Positions 6,083-11,715 of a DNA stretch of 11,715 nt are shown here, in pieces; within the stretch, counting starts at the first letter, position 1; every line of letters begins with the position of its first letter. The position numbers were made by a program, and so were the translations under genes. Origin of the DNA: Chitinispirillaceae bacterium (GTDB lineage Bacteria; Fibrobacterota; Chitinivibrionia; Chitinivibrionales; Chitinispirillaceae); assembly GCA_016932075.1 (NCBI GenBank), contig JAFGDP010000017.1, positions 1-11,715 of the forward strand, in the 5' to 3' direction. Under the pieces are notes generated by a model, which was not told the DNA's origin, searched no databases, and saw only the letters and a list, made by a program, of their open reading frames with translations.

Positions 6083-8577
6083 TGGACCTCCGTCTTGACT
6101 ACCTTGATGACCTCGCCCGGAACGAGTACCGAATCGGGTTGGAGGTTGTTGTTTTCATAGAGGCTTCGCAGCGGAACGCCGAATCGCGTTGCGATCCTCC
6201 ACAGCGTATCACCGTCTTTGACCCGGTAGTAGACGATGTCGCGGCTTTCAGCCGTTCCCAGCGGGACACCCGCCGGGCCGTGGAGCGGAGGAATGCGGAG
6301 CGAATCGCCGATCTTGACAAGAGACGCGTCGGCGATGTGGTTTTCTTTCATGAGCGACGCCACGGTGACCGAATAGCGCAGTGAAATGCGAAAAAGATTT
6401 TCTCCCCTTTTGACGACATGGTAGAAGGGCCGCTCCTCGTCGTTTGAGGCGCCGGCCGCAGAATCATGACGCTGCGGCGCGGGAATGCCGGGTACCGCGG
6501 TTTCCCGGGAATCGCCAATCGCGACCGCGCTGCTGTCCGGCGGGTCATCCGGAACGGCATGCGCGAGGGGTTGTTCCGCCGTATCGGCGCTGGCCGTATC
6601 GATCGCCGACGGGTCGGCGGAGACAAACTGTTCCTTGAGGGGTGGGACGGCAGACGACACCCTGAGCGTCTGTCCGATTTTTATCAGCGGATGCGTCACG
6701 TCAAGATTATTGAGCTCGGCAAGCTCCTTAACGGTAAGGTTATATTTTCGTGACAGTGAAAAAGGGGTGTCGCCAAGCTGTACGACATGGGTGGTCGCGT
6801 GCGCGTCGGCCGTTGCAACCGCCGCCTTCGGTGCCGGTTCGGCGATACGCTGCGGCCGGCTCACGACCAGAATGCGGCCCGGCCTGAGAATGGTACGGCG
6901 TGAAATCCTGTTCCAGCGGCACAACTGATTGATTGAGACCCGGTACCGCCGTGCGATCTTGCCCAGGTATTCGCCGGGCCTGATGCGGTGTCGGATAACG
7001 GTTCCGGCAAACAGATAGTCCGGAAGATCGAGTGACTTGATGTCGGCTTCCGGGGGCAGGGCATAGGTAACATCCTGCGGAAGCGGCGTTTCGGAAACCG
7101 GAACAAACAGATGGTGCCCGGGGGTCAGATGCCGCGAAGTGATCCTGTTGATGGTTTTAAGCGCGTCGACAGAAATAGTGTAATGGGCGGCAATGGTCTG
7201 CAGGTCTTCCCCCCGATTAATCTTATGCCTGCACCATCTGACTTTTTTTTCCGGGGGCAGGTATGCGTAGAAATCGTTCCATTTTGTTTTAATTCCTTCG
7301 GGCAAATACAGTATGGTAGCGGCAGTGTCCGGTGGCGTGCACCAGCGGAGGATGTGCCGGTTCATCTTTTTCAGCGTGTCGCGCTCCACACCGAGGCCCA
7401 CGGAAAGGTCGTCGAAGCTGATGCAGTCGCGCAGATGGATGGTATCTAAGGGAAGGGGCGTAATCGCGGGCATGTCCACGTTGAAACAGTGCGGATTCTT
7501 GGCGATGGTCAGCGCCGCCAGGTAACAGGGCACATAGTTCCTGGTCTGTTTCGGGAGCCGTTTCAGGCTCCAGAAATCGTTGGTATTGTAACGGGCGATG
7601 TTGCGCGCCACGCAGTGTTCGCCGCAATTGTATGCGGCAAGTGCCAGGTGCCAGTTGTTGAAATCGCTGTGCAGTTTTTTCAGATACGAGATCGCGGCAC
7701 CGGTCGACCGTATCGGATCACGCCGTTCATCCACCCAGAACGTGCGCCTGAGGCCGTAGATTTTGCCGGTTGAAGCGATGAACTGCCATATTCCCGAGGC
7801 ATGGGCGTAGGAATAGGCGAGCGGACTAAATCCGCTTTCGATCAGCGGAAGATAGGCGAGATCCTGCGGCAGACTGCTGTCCGCGAACATCTGCTTCATG
7901 ACAGGAAGATAGTATGACGCGCGTGTAAACCAGCGGTCGACCGTGCTTGACCGGCTCCGCAGGTAGAAATAGAGCGCGCGCTCCACACGCCGGTTCCAGA
8001 CCATGGGAACGTCATACGTGACGTTTTTAAGGCAGGTCATGGCGGCGACCGAGAGGGAATCCGAGGGCAGGACCTTCATTGAATCCACCGACCGAAGCAT
8101 CTGGCTCTGGAACACTGCCATCATGATCTCTTCGGGAATGGAAAAAGAATCCGGCATGGTTTCATTATAGATTGAGACGATCACATCGATGTATTTCGAT
8201 GCGGGAAACCACCGTGTGTCTTCGTCGGTTTCTTCCATTAATCCAATCGCCTTTACCGCCTGTTTGAGGCAAGAATCAGCCGCAGCAAAAGCGCCGTCAC
8301 CGCACAGTGCTCTGGCCTCTTGGATAAGGTCGTCCGGGTTACCGTAATACACGGAATCCCCGTAGTACACTAAGAGAGAATCCGAGTGTGCGGCAAAACG
8401 CTGTGCATCGGCGGATCCTGCGGCCAGGGATACGCTGTCGCTCCCCGACGGTGAAGCATCTTCAAGTGTCGACATGCCCTTGCGCCCCGGGCCGCAGCCC
8501 GCGGCGACAATGAGAGAAACAATAACGACACGGTATAGGACAGCGTTAAATGAATCTGCTTGACGTACTCTTTGCAT
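6079..8577 (-). CDS. mltD: MltD-type membrane-bound lytic murein transglycosylase with five LysM modules
   Basis: Outer-membrane-associated lipoprotein predicted to cleave the MurNAc-GlcNAc bond of peptidoglycan, forming 1,6-anhydroMurNAc ends. The chosen ATG at 8577 gives 832 aa with signal peptide YRVVIVSLIVAAGC; the lipobox VAAGC makes Cys28 the lipidated residue. The catalytic domain lies at about 225-360: LAYLPLIESGFSPLAYSYA (catalytic Glu247), ASGIWQFI, then NWHLALAAYNCGE and RNYVPCYLAALTIA, as in family 1D. Five LysM modules follow at about 450-494, 529-573, 597-642, 719-763 and 784-827, separated by Pro/Ala/Ser-rich linkers. E. coli MltD has two, so this one is long. An in-frame extension to a TTG at 8670 has no ribosome site and covers two dyads, so I reject it. 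sppA overlaps the stop, linking wall turnover with envelope proteolysis. Confidence 0.94.
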   Translation of the reverse strand: MQRVRQADSFNAVLYRVVIVSLIVAAGCGPGRKGMSTLEDASPSGSDSVSLAAGSADAQRFAAHSDSLLVYYGDSVYYGNPDDLIQEARALCGDGAFAAADSCLKQAVKAIGLMEETDEDTRWFPASKYIDVIVSIYNETMPDSFSIPEEIMMAVFQSQMLRSVDSMKVLPSDSLSVAAMTCLKNVTYDVPMVWNRRVERALYFYLRSRSSTVDRWFTRASYYLPVMKQMFADSSLPQDLAYLPLIESGFSPLAYSYAHASGIWQFIASTGKIYGLRRTFWVDERRDPIRSTGAAISYLKKLHSDFNNWHLALAAYNCGEHCVARNIARYNTNDFWSLKRLPKQTRNYVPCYLAALTIAKNPHCFNVDMPAITPLPLDTIHLRDCISFDDLSVGLGVERDTLKKMNRHILRWCTPPDTAATILYLPEGIKTKWNDFYAYLPPEKKVRWCRHKINRGEDLQTIAAHYTISVDALKTINRITSRHLTPGHHLFVPVSETPLPQDVTYALPPEADIKSLDLPDYLFAGTVIRHRIRPGEYLGKIARRYRVSINQLCRWNRISRRTILRPGRILVVSRPQRIAEPAPKAAVATADAHATTHVVQLGDTPFSLSRKYNLTVKELAELNNLDVTHPLIKIGQTLRVSSAVPPLKEQFVSADPSAIDTASADTAEQPLAHAVPDDPPDSSAVAIGDSRETAVPGIPAPQRHDSAAGASNDEERPFYHVVKRGENLFRISLRYSVTVASLMKENHIADASLVKIGDSLRIPPLHGPAGVPLGTAESRDIVYYRVKDGDTLWRIATRFGVPLRSLYENNNLQPDSVLVPGEVIKVVKTEVQ

Positions 8578-8603
8578 TCGTATACACGGACCTTTTTCGG
8601 CAA

Positions 8604-8619
8604 GTATTTCCGGAAATAC
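8604..8619. promoter_or_regulatory. Perfect 16-bp palindrome upstream of mltD (operator-like)
   Basis: GTATTTCCGGAAATAC is a perfect palindrome with no spacer, 27-42 bases upstream of the mltD start. Position and symmetry fit binding of a dimeric regulator, or a site near the promoter. I do not recognise the motif as that of a named regulator, and no clear -35/-10 pair accompanies it. Confidence 0.5.
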
Positions 8620-8637
8620 AAAGAGGAACTCGGCCGG

Positions 8638-8651
8638 AGAGAGCCCTCTCT
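8638..8651. repeat. Inverted repeat AGAGAG-CC-CTCTCT upstream of mltD
   Basis: Two 6-base arms, perfectly complementary, are separated by two bases, 61-74 bases upstream of the chosen mltD start. In RNA it could form a short hairpin of about five pairs. There is no T-run beside it, so it is not an intrinsic terminator of the gene upstream. It may be a second regulatory dyad or chance. Confidence 0.35.
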
Positions 8652-8720
8652 GTTGCCATAGCGTCTGCAATAAGGATAGTGATAAAAAATTAAATCATTC
8701 CGGCCTTGGTGAGGCAAGCA

Positions 8721-8954
8721 TTATGAAGCCACGGAAGGGGCCGCAGGAATGAAAACACTGCGGGCCGCAGGAGCTACAAGGAATTCTTTCAGAAAAAGGC
8801 GTCCTCTACGCGCCCTGCATTCAAGAAGGGCGGCCCGGATAAGCGGACCAACCTTTCTCTGGTCAATGCCGCAATAATTAACATAAAGTCTGGTTTTATA
8901 GGGACACTCTGTGCGCTTCGGACACTGGGAACAAGAGACTTTTAGCGTTTGCAT
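8721..8954 (-). CDS. Small cysteine-rich protein of unknown function
   Basis: A 77-aa basic protein with cysteines at 8, 11, 17 and 28 (C-x2-C-x5-C-x10-C in KVSCSQCPKRTECPYKTRLY, then VNYCG) and a fifth at about 46. The first four could bind Zn2+ or an Fe-S cluster; that is inference from spacing. The rest is Arg/Lys-rich (ALLECRARRGRLFLKE) and ends in a hydrophobic Ala/Pro/Val tail. I recognise no family. The case that it is real is good: ATG at 8954 has AAGGGG at ideal spacing, and a perfect consensus promoter lies about 140 bases upstream. An in-frame GTG at 9005 would add 17 residues but has a weaker site. It lies between rnfB and mltD, separated from mltD by 143 bases in which the only hairpin (GCCT/AGGC near 8704-8716) is too weak to be a clear terminator. 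Confidence 0.7.
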   Translation of the reverse strand: MQTLKVSCSQCPKRTECPYKTRLYVNYCGIDQRKVGPLIRAALLECRARRGRLFLKEFLVAPAARSVFIPAAPSVAS

Positions 8955-9005
8955 TGTTCTTCCCCTTGATGGAACACAACCCTTGAAAAGATCCTTTTTG
9001 AACAC

Positions 9006-9035
9006 AATAACCTTATTGACAGGGTTGCACCTGTC
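9006..9035 (-). repeat. Two adjacent inverted repeats in the leader
   Basis: Reading the minus strand, GACAGG-TGCAAC-CCTGTC (9035-9018) is a 6-bp stem with a 6-base loop. It is followed immediately, with no spacer, by AATAA-GG-TTATT (9017-9006). Lying between the orphan Shine-Dalgarno at 9042-9049 and the coding start, they could act as an RNA control element or as DNA operators. No T-run follows the stronger stem. Confidence 0.45.
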
Positions 9036-9041
9036 GGTTGT

Positions 9042-9049
9042 ACCTCCTT
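9042..9049 (-). promoter_or_regulatory. Orphan strong Shine-Dalgarno with possible 5-codon leader peptide
   Basis: AAGGAGGT on the minus strand is a near-perfect Shine-Dalgarno sequence, about 90 bases from the real start. The only start in reach is GTG at 9030 (11-base spacing), opening GTG CAA CCC TGT CAA TAA, a five-codon frame ending at 9013. CTCCT of the early leader (9090-9086) is complementary to the AGGAG of this site (9048-9044). The site might work as a leader-peptide start or be a chance motif. Confidence 0.35.
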
Positions 9050-9102
9050 TTTTTTATGTAGAAAACGGCTGTAATGAAGAAATTCAGGAGTCGCTGAAAT
9101 AC

Positions 9103-9131
9103 ATTATAAACCACAATTGGTTGTGTGTCAA
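9103..9131 (-). promoter_or_regulatory. Consensus sigma-70 promoter of the small cysteine-rich gene
   Basis: On the minus strand TTGACA (9131-9126) and TATAAT (9108-9103) are separated by exactly 17 bases; both hexamers match the consensus at every position. Predicted transcription start is near 9096. The spacer holds CACAA-TTGG-TTGTG (9112-9125, plus-strand reading), a perfect 5-bp inverted repeat centred between the hexamers, where a repressor would block polymerase. Confidence 0.8.
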
Positions 9132-9161
9132 GAGATAAATGAGTCCAACAGATAGGGGCAG

Positions 9162-9176
9162 ACCTATTTTTTAGGT
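9162..9176. repeat. Short A/T inverted repeat downstream of rnfB
   Basis: ACCTA-TTTTT-TAGGT is a 5-bp dyad 32 bases past the rnfB stop. On the plus strand an overlapping ATAGG/CCTAT stem (9152-9167) is followed by T5, which resembles a weak terminator pointing away from rnfB. No T-run follows on the minus strand, so it does not clearly end the rnf transcript. Confidence 0.3.
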
Positions 9177-9207
9177 AATCATGAAGTTAACCGGAAAAAT
9201 TAAATAG

Positions 9208-10230
9208 TCAACGCTGCGCTTTTGACTTGAGACCGGTTTCATATCCGAGGCTGCCCCACAGGGAAATCGCGCGTACATGGCAGCTGCCCAGGCAGCGACC
9301 ACACCCGATACAGAGCTCTTTTTTGATCACGTGCCGTTGGCCGGCCCGGCCGACGATAGCCCCACTGACCGGGCAAACGGCAACGCAGGCGCCGCAGCCG
9401 TCGCACTTCGTATCGATATTGGCCTTGGGACGGGCTTTGATGGTATCGGTGAAACAGCGGGACGGGCAGATGTAGACTGCCGCGACAAAATTTTCATTGG
9501 GCGTGAAATAATCAAGCCGGGGGAGATTGTTCTCCATGCTGATGGCGCCCGAAGGGGTGATCGCAATGCATGCCCCGCACGCCGTGCAACCGACCGAACA
9601 GTAGGACGTGACCCGTTCGCCGCTTTCATGATTATTGCACGCGAGAAAAATCTTGTGCACGTGCGGGACAAGCGAGATGAGATTGCGCGGGCATTCGCTC
9701 ACGCAGGCGCCGCACCCGGTGCATAGATGACGGTTCACGATGGCGATTCCGTTATCGTTTATCGAAAGCGCGCCGACCGGGCATACCGCGACACATGAGC
9801 CGAACCCAAGGCATCCTTCGGGGCATTCCTTGGTGCCGTTTCCCAGAAGGATCGCGGCGTGGCAGTCGTGTATGCCTTCATACCGGGCGCGGTTCCTGAC
9901 CTCCCTGGTTCCACCTTTGCAGTGGACCACCGCCATAAACGGTTCGCCTGTTTGGGCGGTGGTTCCGCACAGGTCCGCAATGGCGTGAGCGGTTTTGGGA
10001 CCTCCGGGAATGCATGCGGTTGCTTCCACCCTGCCGTCTGCGACGGCCTCGGCAAAATCAATGCATTCGGGGTATCCGCACGCCCCGCAATCAAGACCCG
10101 GCAGGATTCTCCGTATCTGTACAACCCGGGCAAAGAAGGAGCGTCGAACCAAAAGCGAAAGCAGCACATACCCCACGGTCATGATGCATAGTGACAGGGT
10201 GGTGATCAACAGCGGAAGCAGTGGTTTCAT
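9208..10230 (-). CDS. rnfB: RnfB-type electron-transport ferredoxin subunit, multi-cluster
   Basis: Cytoplasmic, membrane-anchored subunit that feeds electrons from ferredoxin into the Rnf complex. The 340-aa product (ATG at 10230, 7 bases after the rnfA stop) starts with one hydrophobic helix (about 4-28). The RnfB signature Fe-S domain LDCGACGYPECIDFAEAV follows (Cys48, 51, 56 and a distal Cys73). Ferredoxin-type sites come next: Cys136/140/146/150, Cys170/173/176/180, Cys276/279/282/286 and Cys307/310/313/317. One site (Cys211/215/218/221, in SYCSVGCTACGACIAITPSG) has Thr where the fourth ligand CP is expected. Its usual partner motif is replaced by a stretch with only YICPSRC. The other sites look intact. 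An in-frame TTG at 10281 would overlap rnfA and has no ribosome site. The gene is last in the minus-strand run rnfD-E-A-B, as in the Acetobacterium order C-D-G-E-A-B. Confidence 0.93.
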   Translation of the reverse strand: MKPLLPLLITTLSLCIMTVGYVLLSLLVRRSFFARVVQIRRILPGLDCGACGYPECIDFAEAVADGRVEATACIPGGPKTAHAIADLCGTTAQTGEPFMAVVHCKGGTREVRNRARYEGIHDCHAAILLGNGTKECPEGCLGFGSCVAVCPVGALSINDNGIAIVNRHLCTGCGACVSECPRNLISLVPHVHKIFLACNNHESGERVTSYCSVGCTACGACIAITPSGAISMENNLPRLDYFTPNENFVAAVYICPSRCFTDTIKARPKANIDTKCDGCGACVAVCPVSGAIVGRAGQRHVIKKELCIGCGRCLGSCHVRAISLWGSLGYETGLKSKAQR

Positions 10231-10237
10231 GCCGTAC

Positions 10238-10834
10238 TCAGGACCTGAAAAGGGGGAGGGATTCAATACCTGAAAAGGCAAGCAGGAGAAGCCCCGCGAT
10301 CAGGACCTCGCGGGTGAGCCGGGCTGCCATCGATAGCTTGTTGTCCGAAACCGACAGGTTCCTGATGCCGTTGAAAAGGATCAGCACGCCGGTGAACACC
10401 GCCCCGGCTTCCGCGGCATGTGTCAGGGTCGCGGCAGGGTACACGGAAGTTGCAGGTGCGTCCATGAACCGGGCAAAGCATAACAAGGAACAGAGAACCG
10501 AGGTCCGGGCAAACAGACGGTGAAACGACGCACGAGGATGTATCAGGGAAAAAAGCAATTCTCCTGCAAGGGAAAAGGCAACGACAGAACCGATAAGGAA
10601 CATCGGATAGATATATGCCACACCGGTATCGAGAAGCACGGCATTTGCAATCAACCGTGCAGTTCCAGTGCCAAGCACAAGGATAACCGTCATGACCGTT
10701 CCCCGCATGACGTCTTTGACCAGCTCGTTGACCCCTGGATATGCCATGGCCTTTCCAAGGCACCGGTCCAGCGCATAGCGGTCGATCAGAAGCGCAACCA
10801 GGGAAATTCCCGCGAGATAGGTCAGGCCGGTCAT
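10238..10834 (-). CDS. rnfA: Divergent RnfA-like membrane subunit
   Basis: A 198-aa integral membrane protein with about six hydrophobic segments, matching RnfA (about 193 aa) in length. The link to RnfA/NqrE rests on the C-terminal half (ILFNGIRNLSVSDNK, then LIAGLLLLAFSGI, which match the RnfA GIRERLA-DVP and LITAGLMSLAFMGF segments) and on its place between rnfE and rnfB. The conserved GICPFLGVS motif near the N-terminus is not recognisable: the aligned stretch reads RCLGKAMAYPGVN, with a cysteine (Cys25) displaced by a few residues. The TTNCAVLG motif is replaced by TSVLCSLLCFARF (Cys115, Cys119). These motif cysteines ligate the intramembrane 2Fe-2S centre in Rnf/Nqr. The start ATG 10834 overlaps the rnfE stop (ATGA) and has CGGAG at 6-base spacing. 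The long open extension to 10954 belongs to the neighbouring gene's other frame. Confidence 0.78.
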   Translation of the reverse strand: MTGLTYLAGISLVALLIDRYALDRCLGKAMAYPGVNELVKDVMRGTVMTVILVLGTGTARLIANAVLLDTGVAYIYPMFLIGSVVAFSLAGELLFSLIHPRASFHRLFARTSVLCSLLCFARFMDAPATSVYPAATLTHAAEAGAVFTGVLILFNGIRNLSVSDNKLSMAARLTREVLIAGLLLLAFSGIESLPLFRS

Positions 10835-11430
10835 GAAATACTCCGTTTTGTTCGTAGCGACAACAACGTCATGAGTGCGCCCGCGCCGGCGACAATGATA
10901 AAAATACCCGGAACGCTCAGAAAGAATGCGGCCGGCGCATACCCGGTCATGCACGGCATAGACAAAAACAAATTTTTCCCGAGGATATCACGGATAATGC
11001 CGGCCGCGCACAGCAGTAATGAAAAACTCAGTCCCAGTGCCAGCGCATCGAGAAACGCTGCCCTGATGCTGTGCCTTACCGCATACGCTTCAGTATGGAG
11101 CGCGCAGAGCGCCGCACAGCAGAGCAGCGGCGCCAGCGTTTCACACGGCAGCCGGTGCGTGAGCAATAACGGGCTGCAGACAATGGCCGCAAGGGTAACA
11201 ATCCCCGCGACAAGCAGAAGCGCGAAACCGCTCCTTGCATTATGCGGAATGGCACGGCCGAGAATCGATATTGCCAGATTGATGATGAGCAACGACACCA
11301 TGGCGACCAGCCCCATCACCACATGCGCCTCAATGCTCTGGTTCGCCAGAAGCGGGGCGACCATGCCGGGAACAAGGACAATTGCCGAAGAGGTCCGTAT
11401 CAGGCTTTTGCTCATCGTTTCCTGCTTCAT
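10831..11430 (-). CDS. rnfE: Divergent RnfE-like membrane subunit
   Basis: A 199-aa membrane protein with about six hydrophobic segments. Similarity to RnfE/NqrD is clearest in NLAISILGRAIP (51-62), in HTEAYAVRHSIRAAFLDAL (112-130, the RnfE RAEAFA...DG region), in AAGIIRDILG (142-151, RnfE LGSLREIIG) and in the C-terminal VPGIFIIVAGAG (RnfE LPPGAFIGLGL). The GLCP motif near the N-terminus is gone: VPGMVAPLLANQS aligns with VLGMCPTLAVTTS, and no cysteine occurs before residue 85. The second motif, LIVTNCIVVGRAEAFA, is LLCCAALCALHTEAYA; the ligand position is Ala107, with cysteines at 104, 105 and 109 nearby. ATG at 11430 overlaps the rnfD stop (ATGA); ATG at 11415 with AGGA upstream is an alternative. 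It follows rnfD directly, where rnfG would normally lie. Confidence 0.8.
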   Translation of the reverse strand: MKQETMSKSLIRTSSAIVLVPGMVAPLLANQSIEAHVVMGLVAMVSLLIINLAISILGRAIPHNARSGFALLLVAGIVTLAAIVCSPLLLTHRLPCETLAPLLCCAALCALHTEAYAVRHSIRAAFLDALALGLSFSLLLCAAGIIRDILGKNLFLSMPCMTGYAPAAFFLSVPGIFIIVAGAGALMTLLSLRTKRSIS

Positions 11431-11715
11431 GATCCTGTGTCCATGTCAATGCTGTCGCTTGTCCGGCCCCTCGGAGCCGGAACGCGGCTCCGGTCGAAGA
11501 GCGGCACCATGCAGCTCATGATGAGCACCGCGTGCATTGGAGCGAGGTCCTGTGCGCCGAATAGAAAAAACAATGCGGTCAGCACGCCGCATCCCGCACC
11601 GTACAAAAAACGGTTCGACCGCAGCGCAGGCGAGGTGACCGGATCCGTGGCCATGAACAATGCAACAAGAAGAACGCCGCCCGAGCAGAGCTTGAAAAGC
11701 GCGGACAGGCCGGCC
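11427..11715 (-). CDS. rnfD: RnfD C-terminal part (gene continues beyond the window)
   Basis: The frame is open from the window edge to TGA at 11429-11427, giving the last 95 residues of the membrane subunit RnfD. The fragment starts AGLSALFKLCSGGVLLVALF and continues with the family hallmark FMATDPVTSP. It then has YGAGCGVLTALFFLFG and the terminal helix HAVLIMSCMVPLFDRSRVP, matching the RnfD/NqrB C-terminal end. The FMN-attachment threonine lies outside the window. A short hydrophilic tail (PRGRTSDSIDMDTGS) follows. The stop overlaps the rnfE start by 4 bases (ATGA), so the two genes are translated in sequence. RnfD rather than NqrB is preferred because the operon also encodes an RnfB-type ferredoxin subunit. 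Confidence 0.9.
   Translation of the reverse strand, partial: AGLSALFKLCSGGVLLVALFMATDPVTSPALRSNRFLYGAGCGVLTALFFLFGAQDLAPMHAVLIMSCMVPLFDRSRVPAPRGRTSDSIDMDTGS

Larger units (their letters stand above)
8955..9207 (-). other. AT-rich intergenic region: rnf operon end, promoter and ~140-base leader
   Basis: This 253-base stretch is visibly richer in A/T than the flanking genes. Read on the minus strand it holds, in order: the end of rnfB with no clear intrinsic terminator; an A/T dyad (9162-9176); a consensus promoter (9131-9103); and an untranslated leader from about 9096 to 8955. The leader contains an A8 tract joined to AAGGAGGT (9049-9042), two adjacent inverted repeats (9035-9006), and the AAGGGG ribosome site of the small cysteine-rich gene. 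I see no match to a riboswitch class I know. Confidence 0.7.

Noticed and set aside
8578..8670. N-terminal extension of mltD to a TTG start
   Set aside because: There is no Shine-Dalgarno before 8670, the extension would put ~31 residues before a good lipoprotein signal peptide, and the region contains two dyads.
9016..9044. A TTGACA on the plus strand as a -35 element
   Set aside because: At 17-base spacing the expected -10 reads TGTACC, and no plus-strand gene follows; the hexamer is part of the leader's inverted repeats.
8911..9138. A 75-codon plus-strand frame
   Set aside because: It starts at a GTG with no ribosome site, runs antisense to the start of the cysteine-rich gene and across its consensus promoter and leader.
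9152..9172. ATAGG/CCTAT stem followed by T5 as a terminator
   Set aside because: It would work only on the plus strand, where no gene ends nearby, and the stem is only 5 bp; it cannot end the minus-strand rnf transcript.
10520..11521. A 333-codon open frame on the plus strand
   Set aside because: It runs antisense to rnfA, rnfE and rnfD, has low-complexity Ser/Arg-rich content and no domain pattern, while the minus-strand frames overlap neatly by ATGA.
1..11715. CRISPR arrays, tRNA/rRNA genes, insertion sequences or prophage genes
   Set aside because: I saw no regularly spaced direct repeats, no tRNA- or rRNA-like stretches and no transposase, integrase or phage motifs; nearly all DNA is accounted for by housekeeping genes.

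Overview
The window holds chromosomal housekeeping and envelope genes of a Gram-negative, GC-rich bacterium. The diderm reading rests on Mla-type lipid-transport genes, an MltD-type lytic transglycosylase lipoprotein and an Rnf-type membrane complex. I cannot name the species. A Fibrobacterota/Chitinivibrionia-like lineage is a guess from gene style and is not shown by the sequence.

Plus strand, 1-5183: the 3' end of a family-4 uracil-DNA glycosylase gene runs into dnaB, which runs into mlaE and then mlaF. The stops and starts overlap or lie 5 bases apart, so this looks like one transcript mixing DNA repair/replication with outer-membrane lipid transport. No mlaD follows. Instead, after a 109-base gap, come a zupT-like ZIP metal transporter and a secreted SUMF1/FGE-fold protein that lacks the catalytic cysteines. 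The last plus-strand gene ends in a TTAA shared with the stop of the convergent minus-strand gene.

Minus strand, 8954-5180: a small cysteine-rich protein of unknown function lies upstream of mltD (one lytic transglycosylase domain plus five LysM modules). mltD is coupled by a 4-base overlap to sppA, a 36K-type signal peptide peptidase. The small gene has a perfect consensus sigma-70 promoter (TTGACA, 17 bp, TATAAT) with an inverted repeat in its spacer. A ~140-base leader follows, holding adjacent inverted repeats and an orphan strong Shine-Dalgarno sequence. A perfect 16-bp palindrome sits just upstream of mltD.

Minus strand, 11715-9208: rnfD (3' part only), rnfE, rnfA and rnfB, read in that order and tightly overlapping. 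Three things make this operon the best candidate for something new. There is no rnfG between rnfD and rnfE. The GxCP and NC motif cysteines that ligate the intramembrane 2Fe-2S cluster in Rnf/Nqr are missing or displaced in both RnfE and RnfA. One ferredoxin-like site in RnfB has lost its usual ligand pattern while others are intact. Together these suggest a divergent Rnf-like electron-transfer complex; this is inference from motif reading only.
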